64,000 nucleotides of DNA from Chrysaora quinquecirrha (Eukaryota > Cnidaria > Scyphozoa > Semaeostomeae > Pelagiidae), in contig JACTAT010000024.1 of NCBI GenBank assembly GCA_014526335.1, forward strand, positions 944,673-1,008,672. The letters are read 5' to 3'. Both the position numbers and the translations under genes were made by a program. Positions 45,408 through 56,593 of this stretch are shown here, piece by piece. Under the pieces are notes generated by a model. The model was not told the DNA's origin. It was given only the letters and a program-made list of their open reading frames with translations, and did no database searches. Numbering within the stretch: position 1 is the first letter of the stretch; the number at the start of each line of letters is the position of its first letter.

Positions 45408-45989
45408 ATGTCGAGGAATGAAACAAGTGATAATGAAGATAATGCAGAATCATTGTATGAAAAATAAACAGAATGAAGCTGGTGCAGAATATAATAGTGA
45501 TGCTTATAATAGAAGAGTACTTATTCCTTTCAAGGATTATGAAATGTATAAAGAAATGAAAGCAAAACAGGTACCAAATCAATATGAACAAAAGATTGAA
45601 GATTTGAAAAAGAAAGAGATGCAACAGACAATATAAATGATAAGATAAGAATAATGGATGAAATTAATCACTACGAAAGTTTGTTACAAAAAACTTATGT
45701 ACAGGCTAATGAAAAAGGAGCGGATTATGTTGTGGAAGAAAGTATATCTACAGCAGTACACAAAAAATAAGATTCGAGAATTGAGAGAACAAATTAAAGC
45801 TGTGGCTAAGAATAAAAATTTAAGCAGTGAAGCAAAGGGTTTAAAAGTAAAGAAACTTTTAGAGACTCATAAAAATTTGGAGTCTCAGGAGGAGAATAGA
45901 AAAGAGACTAAGTTAAAACAATTTATAACTCAAGAAGGTGGAATAAGCACTGAGAATCTTAGATTATTACATAATAGACAGGGAATTCC
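45408..45989 (+). pseudogene. Element structural-type gene, upstream part (split by transposon)
   Basis: Starts M-S-R-N-E-T-S-D-N-E-D-N, then R-R-V-L-I-P-F-K-D-Y-E, a segment typical of a conserved but uncharacterised Polinton-associated protein of invertebrates. A long charged coiled-coil region follows, ending E-G-G-I-S-T-E-N-L-R-L-L-H-N-R-Q-G-I-P. Shifts occur near 45465, 45610 and 45770. The gene is cut at 45989 by the 6.2-kb transposon and resumes at 52232 with P-V-Y-N-A-T-L-Q-T-K-E-L-L-R-Y-L. Family role unknown; a virion protein is plausible. Confidence 0.6.
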
Positions 45990-46282
45990 TTGTAACAATC
46001 TGGCAAATTGCCTAACCAATGATTTTATGTTGGATTCGGGTAATTGAAGGTCTCTTGATTATTTTTAGACATTTTTGTAAAACAATAGAGGTCACGTGAT
46101 TGATGATGTCAGCATTTCCGGTCAGCGAAAATTTTACCCCCAAATATTGAAAAATGAATTATGCCATTTTGTTAAGCACCCAAAAAGAAGCAAAAAACAA
46201 TAAAACAGCACTACTATCGGACTTACCAATATCGAGTTATCGCTAGTTAAAGTATTCATCACGTGACAAACATGGCGGATCA
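45990..46282 (+). repeat. Left terminal inverted repeat of the 6.2-kb transposon
   Basis: Begins TTGTAACAATCTGGCAAATT. It contains GTCACGTGATTGATGATG and AACATGGCGGATCA near its inner end. Complement of 51931-52231. Confidence 0.92.
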
Positions 46283-49004
46283 GCAAGTTTGAAACATTGA
46301 TATTGATGATGGTTCTGGGCGATTTTTCCAAGTCATAATGTATACGCTTGAATACGAGGTATTTTTGATGACTTGCTTGGGGTATCTTAGGCATGCAAAG
46401 ACCTACGTATTTCCTGTTATGCTACATATTAACTGCTAAATGACCAAAAGTATCTTCGAAATTAAAAAGTTAAGAAATAAATGTGTAGCTATGTTCCATG
46501 GTGTATGTTCTATGGTAGCCACTCATCTAATGAATCGTCACTCGACATGAAATCAGAAATTTCCCAGTCACTTTCATCTTCTTGCATACTAAGAGAAGGT
46601 TCCGATTCGGTTTGTTGCTCTGAAGAAACTGCATCTTCTTTCTCATCGTCTCCTTCGTAGATGCTTGACGCAGTTGTCGGGTTGGTCGTCTGTTTCTTCT
46701 TTCCTTTTCGTCTTCTTTTCCTGCCACGTTTTTCTTCACTTCCACTCGTTTCTTCATCTGCATCGGTTTCGTGTTCTGTTTGGGTTTTCTGGCGGTGCCG
46801 TTTTCTTGTCAATGTCGGAGGAAGCTGTGGCCCTGAAAACCACTTTGGTATTAAACTGTTTCCTTCATCTTTCCATCCATTTTCTTCATACGAGATGCGG
46901 TCAATATGTTCCAAATAACATCTTTTCCAAATGAAAACTTGCATATGGCACCTTTTGATCGCTTGTTCCACGGAATCTGGATCTGGTGGGATGGAGAGTG
47001 AAGTCTTATCTTTTAATGCCTGGTACAACCGGATTCTTGTCTCAGCATAACTCTCGTTTTCTTTTCCACCGTAAATAACTGTTCACACAAACTCCTTTGC
47101 ATTATCTAATGCTTCCTTTTGTAAACTTTGGCAGACTCCAATCGGTTCAATCAATCCACATTTTGAGCAATCATTTATCAGCTTCTTAAGAATTCTGACT
47201 TTTCCAGCCTTGTAAAAATAAGACGTGGTATCGCAACCAGAAATTGCATGTATAGCGGGCAAAGAAGAACAAATACGTGGTCCGAGACTTTTGCAAATAC
47301 TTCCAACTTCAACGAATTTTTCGTTATCAAACTTAAAAAACCATTTTTTAGCCACTTGCAGTTTTGTAAATGCCCATACAAGGAGTATCAGCACATCCGT
47401 ATCTTTAGAGACAATGACAACATCTGTGTTCTGCATTACGGCGTGAAGAACCAAGCGGGTATCAGCCTCCTCATGGTTACATGCATGCACAAAAGTGACT
47501 TGATTCTTCTCAACTTTGTACGTTTTTTCTTCTTCTGTCACTATGAAAGGGTAGTTGAGACACTTTCTTCCATCTTCACTTTGCACAAATTTTGATAATA
47601 GCTTGACAAGACTATTCTTGTTTTCGCCATTGTGAAGAAATTCACTCCATCGGACACCTTGTGGCATATGTTGGTCAAAGCCTTGAAGCGTAACTTTTAT
47701 GCTTGATAATCCACAATCTTTTCTTGTACCATCTTTTATGCTTCTTTCGCGGTATGTGTCGTTAACCATACCAACGAGACATGGTGATGATTCAGCTGGT
47801 GGCTCAAGAAAGCGAAGAAGGCCTTGCATCCATTCTTTATATGTTTTCTTCGGTTTCAATGTCCTGACTGCCGCTAAGCCATCAACCAACCATGCTGCAT
47901 GTTTTGGGCATGTACTTGATACACCTCCAGATTTCAAAATCAAAAAATTACGCAAAGTTGCCTTATCTGATTGTCTCAAATATCCTTCGGGTGTAGCTAT
48001 TGAGAGAGGCACAGATGTTATCGGATATGAGAATGCTTCTTCCAGGGTGACAGCTTTTGCGACAATCAGACCAAACGCTTGCCTATCTTCCTTCAAAATA
48101 GAAACAGCCTTGACAGGTTTCTTTTTCTTTACAATACCCGTATTCAATTTCATTCTTTTTATTGGGTCGAAAAAACTTTTGGTACCCTTGAGAAGCCTAT
48201 CCTCGACAAAATTTAAGAAGCAATCATTGCCTTTGCGGGAAGCTTCCAGCATGTCTTTTACTATGCAAGATTCAATCTCTTCACCAGCTGTAATACACTT
48301 TGGAGGTCCAGATGAAAAGGGATCAACTCCGTACTAGTGTAGTTTTGACTTGAGGTCTGAAACGTGCCGGAAATGTAGCATTTTTCCACTTTTTGTTGAT
48401 TCTTTGTGAATTGAAGAAGTTTTGATGTATAATTGCTTTCTTAAAGCCACTCGGAGCATTCCATGTATGTGTATTGTGTTAACCCAAGTGTTAACAGACT
48501 CTATGTTTATGCTAAAGCCAGATCGAAAAGGTCCCACCGTCCCTTTAATTTCCTTGTTGAACAGTTCAGTGATCAAATCCCCATGGATTGATGAAAACGG
48601 TTGACCAGTAATACTTGCGCCCATTCCTTTGTCTCTAAGATCAGCAAATGCAGGATGCATATTTTGTTTTAAGTGGTTCAGATACACATTCTGATAACTA
48701 ACATAACGTGCATAGTTCTGATGATCCAGTGCAAATGCAAGTGGAACCATTTCACGTTCGGCTTGTAGATGCTTTTCAATATCACAGTCTCTGACTGCTG
48801 ACACAAGCGATAGCATGATATTGACATCCTGTAGGTACATGACAGTATATTCTTCCTCACTACCTTGCTTGCAGCTTATCACCTTCTTGAAAAGCTCTTC
48901 GAATTGTGGTAGCTCAAGTATTTTGCTTAGCGATAAAGCTGACGGATCTTTCCGAAGATTTTTTAGTGCCAATAAAAGGACTTCTTCCATTGTACTATGT
49001 GCAG

Positions 49005-49120
49005 CTGTAATGAAAAAGATAGATCGTATTTCAATTATGCACAGGGTGAGTCAGAGAGAGAAAAGACTACAAATATAAATACTTTTAATGTCGTAGTATT
49101 ACTTAAGAATTGCAACTTAC
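49005..49120 (-). other. Intron 2 of the transposon nuclease gene
   Basis: 116 bases from AACAG|GTAAGTTG to TTCATTACAG|CTGC. Splicing keeps the frame across E-Q-L-T-A-A-H-S. Confidence 0.85.
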
Positions 49121-50059
49121 CTGTTAGCTGTTCAATTCTGTATTGAACCAAAGCATCGAAGCATTCTTTATTCACACGCATGCATCTGAAATAATGTCTC
49201 CCTTCAAATGCGGAATCTGCAGACCCATCAGCAATGACGCCAGAATCCACACACCAATCTCTGAATCCTCGACAATAATGCCTCTTGTAAATAAGCCGCT
49301 GCATTACACGTAACTGGTGGAAGCCACCCATCAGCAAAATGAGTTTCTGATAAAGATCTTTGTTCTTCCATACTATGTCGCACAATTTGGAATATACCAA
49401 TTCGTCCGAATGCACAAATATATGCGGAATCTCTAACTCTTCAATCACCTGTAATAGTAAATCCAAATAATCTTTGCAGACGGGATATTCTGGAGGATGA
49501 GGCCTCACCGGCAAATATTCTTGAACACATGCGTTTGTAACGTGGTTTGTTGTTGCCTTTTTGAACGGTGTCCAGGATCCGAGCAAAGGAAGCTCTTCGT
49601 TATTGGACGTTAATGACCCTGCAGCTGACCAAGCTATGTTTTCTTTTAAAGACTGTAAAACTGCATCTCTTGCTTTTATATCTACTTGCCGGGGAAATAC
49701 TGCTGGGCCTACACGCTTGCCAGGATGGTATGCAGGAACGTTGTCTCTTTCGACGTACTCCTCGCTTATATCTAAACACCTTTCCTTTACACCAATGACG
49801 TCAATGGATTCTTCTTCTTTGCTTAATAGCTGAAAAACTGTTTTTTTTGTGTCATGCGTGGTGCCTTTGCCTGATCAAGTCTTCTGCCGTCCATCGTTGT
49901 TATCCAAAGTGCTATGTGTGACAGCACCTTTGCGTAAGGATGGAGGTGCTGCTTGCCTCAGGGACACCATTCTAGACCAAGCAATATTCTGCATCCGTAT
50001 GTCATGATACGAAATTGTGTGATTGCATTTGTGAAGTACGTCGATTGCTTCCTTATTTC

Positions 50060-50160
50060 CTGAAAGTAAAAAGTTGCACATTAAAATATTTTCAAAATTT
50101 AAATTATTGTTTATTATATGCTTTGGTATAGTCCAAAACAGCAAATTCTGCGATTCTTAC
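50060..50160 (-). other. Intron 1 of the transposon nuclease gene
   Basis: 101 bases from ACAG|GTAAGAAT to TTTACTTTCAG|GAAAT. Splicing keeps the frame across H-R-I-T-G-N-K-E-A. Confidence 0.85.
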
Positions 50161-51930
50161 CTGTGATCCTATGCAAAACCAATCCCATAACTGCTAGCTT
50201 TGGAGAAGGGGAATTGGTTACCAGGGTCTCCCAATCACTGGCAATTGACCATATCTTGGTTGTTTTTGTGCGAGATGTTACGGCATAACCGTGTTCATTT
50301 TTTTTCATATTATCGTACATCGAGTAATAAATTGCGTTATAAAGATCCGGTAACGGACCTTCATCAAGTTTGCAAATAAGTTCCTCAGGTGACAAAGGCC
50401 ATTCAGGCTTCTCTTGAGTTTTCATTTTCAATTTACGGCGAATCATTCTGCCAAAGGATTTAGCAAGGTCATCATCTCGAAGACCACAGCCATGCAATGT
50501 TGCAAGAGAGTACTCACAAGGGTTCACATCAATTGCATGCACAAGCAAGTAATTTCCGGTTGGAAAGAACGAAATTTCTTCGCCAAGATTGTCGGTTATG
50601 TACCGCTTTAAAGATCTTGTATTACTAAATGCAGGACTTTCAAGTCCTTCGTCGTCGCTTAAAATCTCAATGTCCTTGAGTAGTTCACTTAAAAATAGGC
50701 GTGTTTATCACGAATGATCTTTTCCTCAATCGGTATAAAAATGTTAAGAACATCATTTACTTTTTTATTTTCATCTGCCTCTTTCTCTTGTTTAGTGAAT
50801 GGTGAAAATGCAAATTTGATGTAACACGATTGGTGGTAATAAATATCAGCAGCAAATATATCATGTGTTTGGCCACTCAATAGTATATTAAGTCGTCTTG
50901 CAGCTACGAAAAATCTACACGCTTTATCTTTCAGGAAAGTCTCCTTTCTTTCTATTAAACGATCAGCGGCATTCTTCGTAGAACACCGAGCAAGGCCCCC
51001 CTCGTGATATGAATTGTCGTCAACAACCCTCTTCACGTTGCAAACAAAGCAAACCTCTTTTGAGGACAGCAAATCAGTTGTGGATCGAGTTGCTCGTTTT
51101 TTCGGAGATTCGTATTCTGATTCGAAAGTTTTGTCTTCCTCAGAAGGCTGGGGTTCTGCTTTAAGTCCATACTTTGTAACGCACCTCTCAATGTTTGTCC
51201 GAAATTGGAGGTGGCATTTTGTGTGAACTTTAAGGATCGTGTTGTTGCTCCTTGATGAAATTAACTTATCATGAACATCTGTGTAGCGATGTCGTTCATC
51301 TTGCAAAGGAATGTCAACTTTCGACCATTGATCCGCAAGAACTTTGAATCGTTCTAAACCTTGTTCACCAATTGTTTGAGATTTTTCGTTTTTTTTAATT
51401 ATTTGGCAACAAATTAGACAAAGATCTTGTTTATTGCCAATCGTCGTTGACAGAAACGGCTCTGCCATGACCTAAAGTAAAAGAAGAGGAAGACTGATAT
51501 TTAATCACTCAAAATGCTTTTCAAAAAATATTAGTACGCTGCAAACAACAAACATATAAGTTGTTAAACTTACCTGCTTTATCGTATTTATGTCATCATC
51601 AGTGTTACTTGAAACTCAAATGGACCATAATGCTTACTGCTCATACTTGAAACTCAAATCAAATGGAAAGGAAACGTTGACAGCACGCCTCGCCCTTTAC
51701 ATGATGCGCTTGTTGCTAAGACGCAAGCATAACATAACAAAAAGCATTATGCTCTCGGACACCTTCTTCGCCTAATTTCATTTCGCTTAATTGAATGCCC
51801 TTCTGTTAACGCCTTTGTTTAAAGTGTAGGTAGCGGATTTCATGTCTTTGATTGATACACACAAGGTCAACGATTCATGAACAACAACTCGCTGAATGAA
51901 TTGTTCAATAAATTCACATTTCAAAATCGT

Positions 51931-52231
51931 TGATCCGCCATGTTTGTCATGTGATGCATACTTTAACTAGCGATAACTCGATATCGGTAAGTCCGATAGT
52001 AGTGCTGTTTTATAGTTTTTTGCTTCTTTTTGGGTGCTTAACAAAATGGCATAATTCATTTTTCAATATTTGGGGGTAAAATTTTTGCTGACCGGAAATG
52101 CTGACATCATCAATCACGTGACTTCTATTGTTTTACAAAAATGTACCCAAGTCTAAAAATAATCACGAGACCTTCAATTACCCGAATCCAACATAAAATC
52201 ATAGGTTAGGCACTTTGCTAGATTGTTACAA
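51931..52231 (-). repeat. Right terminal inverted repeat of the 6.2-kb transposon
   Basis: Complement of the left repeat, with an extra 7 bases (TTGGGTA region, about 52146) and few substitutions. Confidence 0.92.
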
Positions 52232-53150
52232 GGAATTCCCTGTCTATAACGCTACTTTGCAGACTAAAGAACTTTTGAGATATTTAAGAGCTAGTAAGCA
52301 TGTTCACTTTTCGAAGAGTGACAAAACTGTTTTTATTAATGGAAGTAAAATTGATCATGCAGCTACTTTATTCGGCATGGTTAACTACTTAAATATGCCA
52401 CATCTGCAACAAAATCCTCCTATTGGTTTGATCCCTATCTTTAAAACTTTGATATCAGAGGGTATGTCAAGTAATTCATTTCCAGAAGCATTAAAACGTC
52501 AACTTAGAAAGAAAGAAAGTGAATTAAAAAAAATTAGTGATAAAAAAAATGAGATAAAAACTCCTAGAAGACCTGATATTAAAGAGCTTATTAAATCCGG
52601 TAAAGTGAAAACGCCTTTACAGCGTATTCATGAAGAAAGAAAGAAAAGACAACAGACACCAGCCAGCACAAGTGAAACGCCGTCTGGTCCAACTCCAAGA
52701 CCTTCTAGAGCAGATTTGCTGAATAGATTGACTAATACTGAAGAAGAAGAAGGTGATAAAGAAAAATACACAGGTAGTATAGCTAAAAGAGTGAAAAAAC
52801 TAAGGCAAGAAAAAGAAAAGTCTAAGAAAGGAGATTTGAGTCGTACTGGTCAGTTATCAGTGAATAGAATGTTTGCAGATCAAATAGAAAAATCATTAAA
52901 GAAGGTGCCAATGGGAGATTCTATGAAACAAAGAGGAGGGTTGAATAGCGATAGTGACTTATCAAGCTATGAAAGTGAAGATCAACAATGTCTAGGAGCA
53001 GCAAAGAGAATGCGCATCAATAGAGAAGAAGAGGAAGACAGGCATAAAAGTTTCAGAGAACAAAGGAGGATGAGTAAGAAATTTGATGAAAATACTCTTG
53101 CCATAAGATCGCCAAAGCGATTGATACTAGGAAAAAGAAAAAGAAGATGA
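52232..53150 (+). pseudogene. Element structural-type gene, downstream part (split by transposon)
   Basis: Continuation of the gene starting at 45408: P-V-Y-N-A-T-L-Q-T-K-E-L-L-R-Y-L, then V-F-I-N-G-S-K-I-D-H-A-A-T-L-F-G-M-V-N-Y-L, a globular segment. This is followed by about 200 residues of charged, low-complexity sequence (basic, with proline and serine patches) ending K-R-L-I-L-G-K-R-K-R-R. This side is an uninterrupted frame. The stop overlaps the next gene as ATGA (53147-53150). Virion or DNA-packaging role is inferred only. Confidence 0.6.
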
Positions 53151-53485
53151 ACAACAACAAAAGAAAGACGAAGAGAAAGATATTGGAATTAAGTAGTTCT
53201 AGCGATAGTGAAGTTTCAACTTCATCTTTGTCCGGTTTCTCAAGTTCTTCAGGTGAAGAGACCGAGACTGACATTGAAGAAGAAGAAGGATTGGAAAATA
53301 AAGATCAAAAAACTAAAGAAAAAGATCTAAAATTACAAAGTTTGTTTGGTAAAAAGGTCATGAAACTTTTGAAAAAAGCTGAAAGTGAAGGTTCTAAAAT
53401 GAATAAGAAAAATTATAAATTTTTAACGTCAATGCAGTCTTTGAAAAAAAAATTGATGGAGGCAGATAAAACAGCTGTTACTTGA
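53147..53485 (+). CDS. Small protein with serine/acidic N-terminus and basic C-terminus
   Basis: 112 uninterrupted codons. A basic start (M-N-N-N-K-R-K-T-K-R-K) leads into a serine- and acid-rich stretch (S-S-S-S-G-E-E-T-E-T-D), then a helical K-rich half (L-F-G-K-K-V-M-K-L-L-K-K). ATGA overlap with the preceding gene suggests coupled expression. No family recognised. Confidence 0.55.
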   Translation: MNNNKRKTKRKILELSSSSDSEVSTSSLSGFSSSSGEETETDIEEEEGLENKDQKTKEKDLKLQSLFGKKVMKLLKKAESEGSKMNKKNYKFLTSMQSLKKKLMEADKTAVT

Positions 53486-55326
53486 AACTTGATTTATTTT
53501 ATTCAAAAAAATTAAGCTGTATATAATTGCGCCCGACGAAGGAGTGAGTTTATCAACTATTTGTGGGCTTCAATCAGCAAAACTGGGCTTCCGTTTCCTC
53601 TGCTGAAAGCGCATAGTTTTCACTTGCAACCACAGTGTTAACAGCTTTCCGCTGTGCGAAGGGATTCGGAGGAATTAACCCATGACATTTTAGCAAACTT
53701 CGATGTTTTCTTTCATGGTTTCCCTCTCATAATGAAGTTGTGATCGTGAAGAAGCTTTTTCTGGTGTTAATTGTAAGTTGAGAACGTCGATAATATTTGC
53801 TTTATTTGTTTCACCTCAGAAGGCCACTTTGGTAACGAATTCAATTTGAGTGTTTTAATTTTTCCATTTTACCCCAGACTGAAATACTCATGTCCCATTT
53901 GGGCTGCTTAGGCCCATCAAAATCAGACTGTGATAAATTCTGTATAAACAGATAACAATATGATAGCAAATCGGCTAACACTACCATTGCACATTTTTTA
54001 CTTGAAGCAATCCTTATAAAAGGAAATGTATATTTTTTTCAGCAATATTGTCTTCTCGTTGCCACAATACGAACCAACGTTTATCAACTTCAACACAATC
54101 TAAATATGTGGGGATGATTTGGTTGCCCATTTGCCTTTAGAAGATGCCAAAAGAGTAAGATCCAACGTTTGTAACAGGGATAAAACAGAATCGAAATGTG
54201 AAAAAATGTGATGCAATGCCGGTGTTTTGATGAGAAATGTAACTTTGTATAGGTTTCCATACATTAAATGATTTACGGTAATTTAGTTGGCATTATTTTT
54301 AATTTTGTACTATAGGTATATTAGTTAAAGGTGCAAAAAGGAAAGCACTGTCTTATGTATGCCCCATGCATACATAAGACAGTGCTTTCCTTTTTGCATT
54401 CAGAAGAAACAGCTGTAGGCTTTAAACTTTTCTCATTGCAGGAGCTGATCTAGATTTTTGATAGAGGGAGTAGCAAGGGTGACAGAGTTGATGGGCTAAG
54501 GCGCGAGCAAAGCGAGCGCCTATTGTAAGAGGAGTGCATTTTTGACCTGATGGTGGGGTTGAATTGCATTTGGTGGCATGTCTCTTGATCACAAAAAAGG
54601 AAGTTTTGAGACATTTTACCTAATTAGAGTGTAGATACAATTACTTTTGCAGATACAATTGCTTTTTAGAGAAAGTAGATGCATTGGTTTCATTTTCAAC
54701 TTTCGTCTGTGGAACTTCCTTGAAAATATAACTTAATTTTTCGCTCACATAACTATATTCAACATTTGTACACTGTATTTTATGCTGTATTTGTGAGTAA
54801 CCATGCTCAACATTGCATGATACCGTGGTCCCAACTCAGGTTACAAGTTTGCGCGCACTTACTAACGTTTCGTTACTTCTAGTTTACTATAATATTCATC
54901 ATTGAGTACAGCTAGCTCAGTTGTAATCATGAATTTAGAATTTTTATAATAACAACAGTTTTTGCAGTTTTTCAATTTTTCAACCATGTCTTGTTTTGTT
55001 TTTCATCTAATTAATTCCAAAATTTACAAGCAGCACTTTCTCCTTGGCATGAGTTGGATATATAACCATTGTAATTTGTTAAAAAATGTTTCTCTAAGAG
55101 ACAGATAACTTTGCAGTATACAGATGTGTTTTTATGATCACATTTGAATGCTGCATTAATATTCATCGTGTAAGTGAGTAGTGGTTGTAAGAAAAAACGA
55201 GTACTTATAAAATTAAGTATTTCTTGAATATAAAAGATTTAAATATAAAAATTTAAAGAAATGGGTTATATTATAAAAAAGTCGTGACACATTAAGTTTA
55301 TGATATTAGTTGTTTAATGGTCAAAG
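53486..55326. other. Gene-poor stretch inside the element, with a perfect hairpin
   Basis: No supported coding frame over 1.8 kb. Contains the hairpin at 54332-54398 and a GC-rich short palindrome (AGGCGC..GCGCCT) near 54500. It may be an inserted repeat, since gene density elsewhere in the element is high. Confidence 0.5.
54332..54398. repeat. Perfect 31-bp inverted repeat with 5-nt loop
   Basis: Arms TGCAAAAAGGAAAGCACTGT... (54332-54362) and its exact complement (54368-54398), loop CCCAT. Either a tiny palindromic MITE remnant or a hairpin RNA precursor; no expression signal is visible. Confidence 0.92.
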
Positions 55327-56508
55327 ATGAATAATGCATTATTCAAGCAATTGAGCGATTTATATAATTATCCAGCTTTTCCTGGTTCTTTGGGAGGACT
55401 AAATAATTTAATCAGTATGCAAAAAAGAATTGCCAAAATTAACTAGACAGCAAGTAAATGAATGGGCTAAATCAAATAACACTTATGGTTCATTTAAACT
55501 TGTTTGAAAGAAGTTTATTCACCCACCGATTAAAGTTGGTAGACAGGATTTTTGTTGGGAAATTGATTTAATGCATGTGCAAAGTGATACTATTTTTCGA
55601 CCAGGCTTTAATGGTGGAACGCGTTATCTATTCTGTTGTATAGATCAATTGATAAACGTGCTTGGGTGAGACCTATAAATAACAAAACAGGTTTATCTAG
55701 CGTATTGGCTTTTCAATGTATTCTAGAGTCTACTCAACGAAGACCAAAGCTATTGCAAGCTGATCATGGATCTGAATTTATAAATGTTGCTTTTCGGGAT
55801 GTTGCAAACAAAAATAACATAAAATTAATCTTTTCGAATGATGATCCTAAATGCGCTATTGTTGAGAGGTACAATAGAACACTGAAAGGAAAAATTATAA
55901 AGTACCTGGATAGTAGAGAAGCGAAAGGAGATTACAATTATATCAATGTATTGCAGCAGTTAGTAGAGAGTATAAATAATACAAAACATAGAATGATAGG
56001 TATGGCGCCTAATGAAGTCAATGTTAACAATTATCAATTAGTGAGGAAAATTTTGAAAAATATTGGGCTAAGCAAGAAGCTAAATTACCATCAACGAGAA
56101 AAATAAAAACTTGTTTTAGTGTTGGAGAGTATGTGCGTATAGCTTCAACAAACAAAGTATTCAAAAGAGGTTTTCAAAAGCAATGGACTGATGAGATTTT
56201 TCAAATCGCTTCTATTAAAAAAAACACATTCTCCTTTTGCTTATATTTTGAAAGATTTAGGTTCACAAATTATTGAAGGAAAATTTTGTGGTGAGCAATT
56301 ACAAGCCATTCACATGCCTTCAATGATTAAAATTGATAAGATATTTAAAAGACAGAAAATTGATGGAATTCAATGGCATTTAGTTAAATGTTTAATATAT
56401 CACAAGCCAGTCTGGATAACAAAAAATCAGCTGCAAGAAGTACGTATCAGAGATTCGCGAAATAAAAAAATAATTTTATTTCACAACAAATTTTTTTTGA
56501 ACCATTAA
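55327..56508 (+). pseudogene. Polinton-type retroviral-fold integrase with C-terminal chromodomain-like region
   Basis: Inserts element DNA. The N-terminal region reads Y-P-A-F-P-G-S-L-G-G-L and, after a shift, Q-V-N-E-W-A-K-S-N-N-T-Y. The catalytic core has W-E-I-D-L-M (first D at 55565-55567), A-D-H-G-S-E-F (second D at 55762-55764) and A-I-V-E-R-Y-N-R-T-L-K (E at 55864-55866). The E lies 34 codons after the second D, as in Polinton integrases. C-terminal to this is S-V-G-E-Y-V-R-I, K-R-G-F-Q-K-Q-W-T-D-E-I, then a chromodomain-like end (H-L-V-K-C-L-I-Y-H-K-P-V-W-I). Breaks: shifts near 55432, 55645, 56090 and 56215, and a TGA at about 55505. All three acidic residues are preserved. Confidence 0.88.
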
Positions 56509-56593
56509 AATCTGAAATAGAGGAGAATGAGAGTAGCATAAAGCGACATAGGGAATATATTGTCGACAGTGAAGAGGAGGAGGAAAAATAAAC

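Larger units (their letters stand above)
46510..51468 (-). pseudogene. Three-exon XPG/FEN1-like nuclease (putative Academ-like transposase), decayed
   Basis: Exon 1 (51468-50161) starts M-A-E-P-F-L-S-T-T and has two Cys/His clusters: C-L-I-C ... H-T-K-C-H and C-F-V-C ... Y-H-Q-S-C. Intron 1 is 50060-50160 and intron 2 is 49005-49120, both GT-AG. Exon 2 (50059-49121) has G-K-G-T-T-H-D-T. Exon 3 (49004-46510) has H-E-E-A-D-T-R-L-V-L-H-A, V-S-K-D-T-D-V-L-I-L-L and A-I-S-G-C-D-T-T-S, spaced like the acidic metal-binding core and helix-turn of XPG/FEN1 nucleases. It ends in a basic (K-R-G-R-K-R-R-R-K-G-K-K-K) then acidic tail. Damage: one shift in a T run near 50695 and stops at 49875-49877 (TGA), 48334-48336 (TAG) and 47083-47085 (TGA). 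The reading frame and splice sites otherwise hold, so loss is recent. Confidence 0.7.
45990..52231. mobile_element. 6.2-kb DNA transposon with ~293-bp terminal inverted repeats (Academ-like)
   Basis: Flanked by inverted repeats at 45990-46282 and 51931-52231 that match at nearly every base apart from a 7-base indel. Direct repeats GGAATTCC (45982-45989 and 52232-52239) adjoin them; because this word is palindromic, a 4-bp duplication AATT with CC/GG as termini is equally possible. It contains one three-exon gene with an XPG/FEN1-like nuclease domain. Academ transposons carry an XPG-type nuclease and a Cys-rich finger, so that superfamily is my best guess, with 3-4-bp duplication favouring the AATT reading. 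Confidence 0.85.

Noticed and set aside
46661..46934. Plus-strand hydrophobic frames
   Set aside because: Antisense to the lysine/glutamate-rich C-terminus of the transposon gene.
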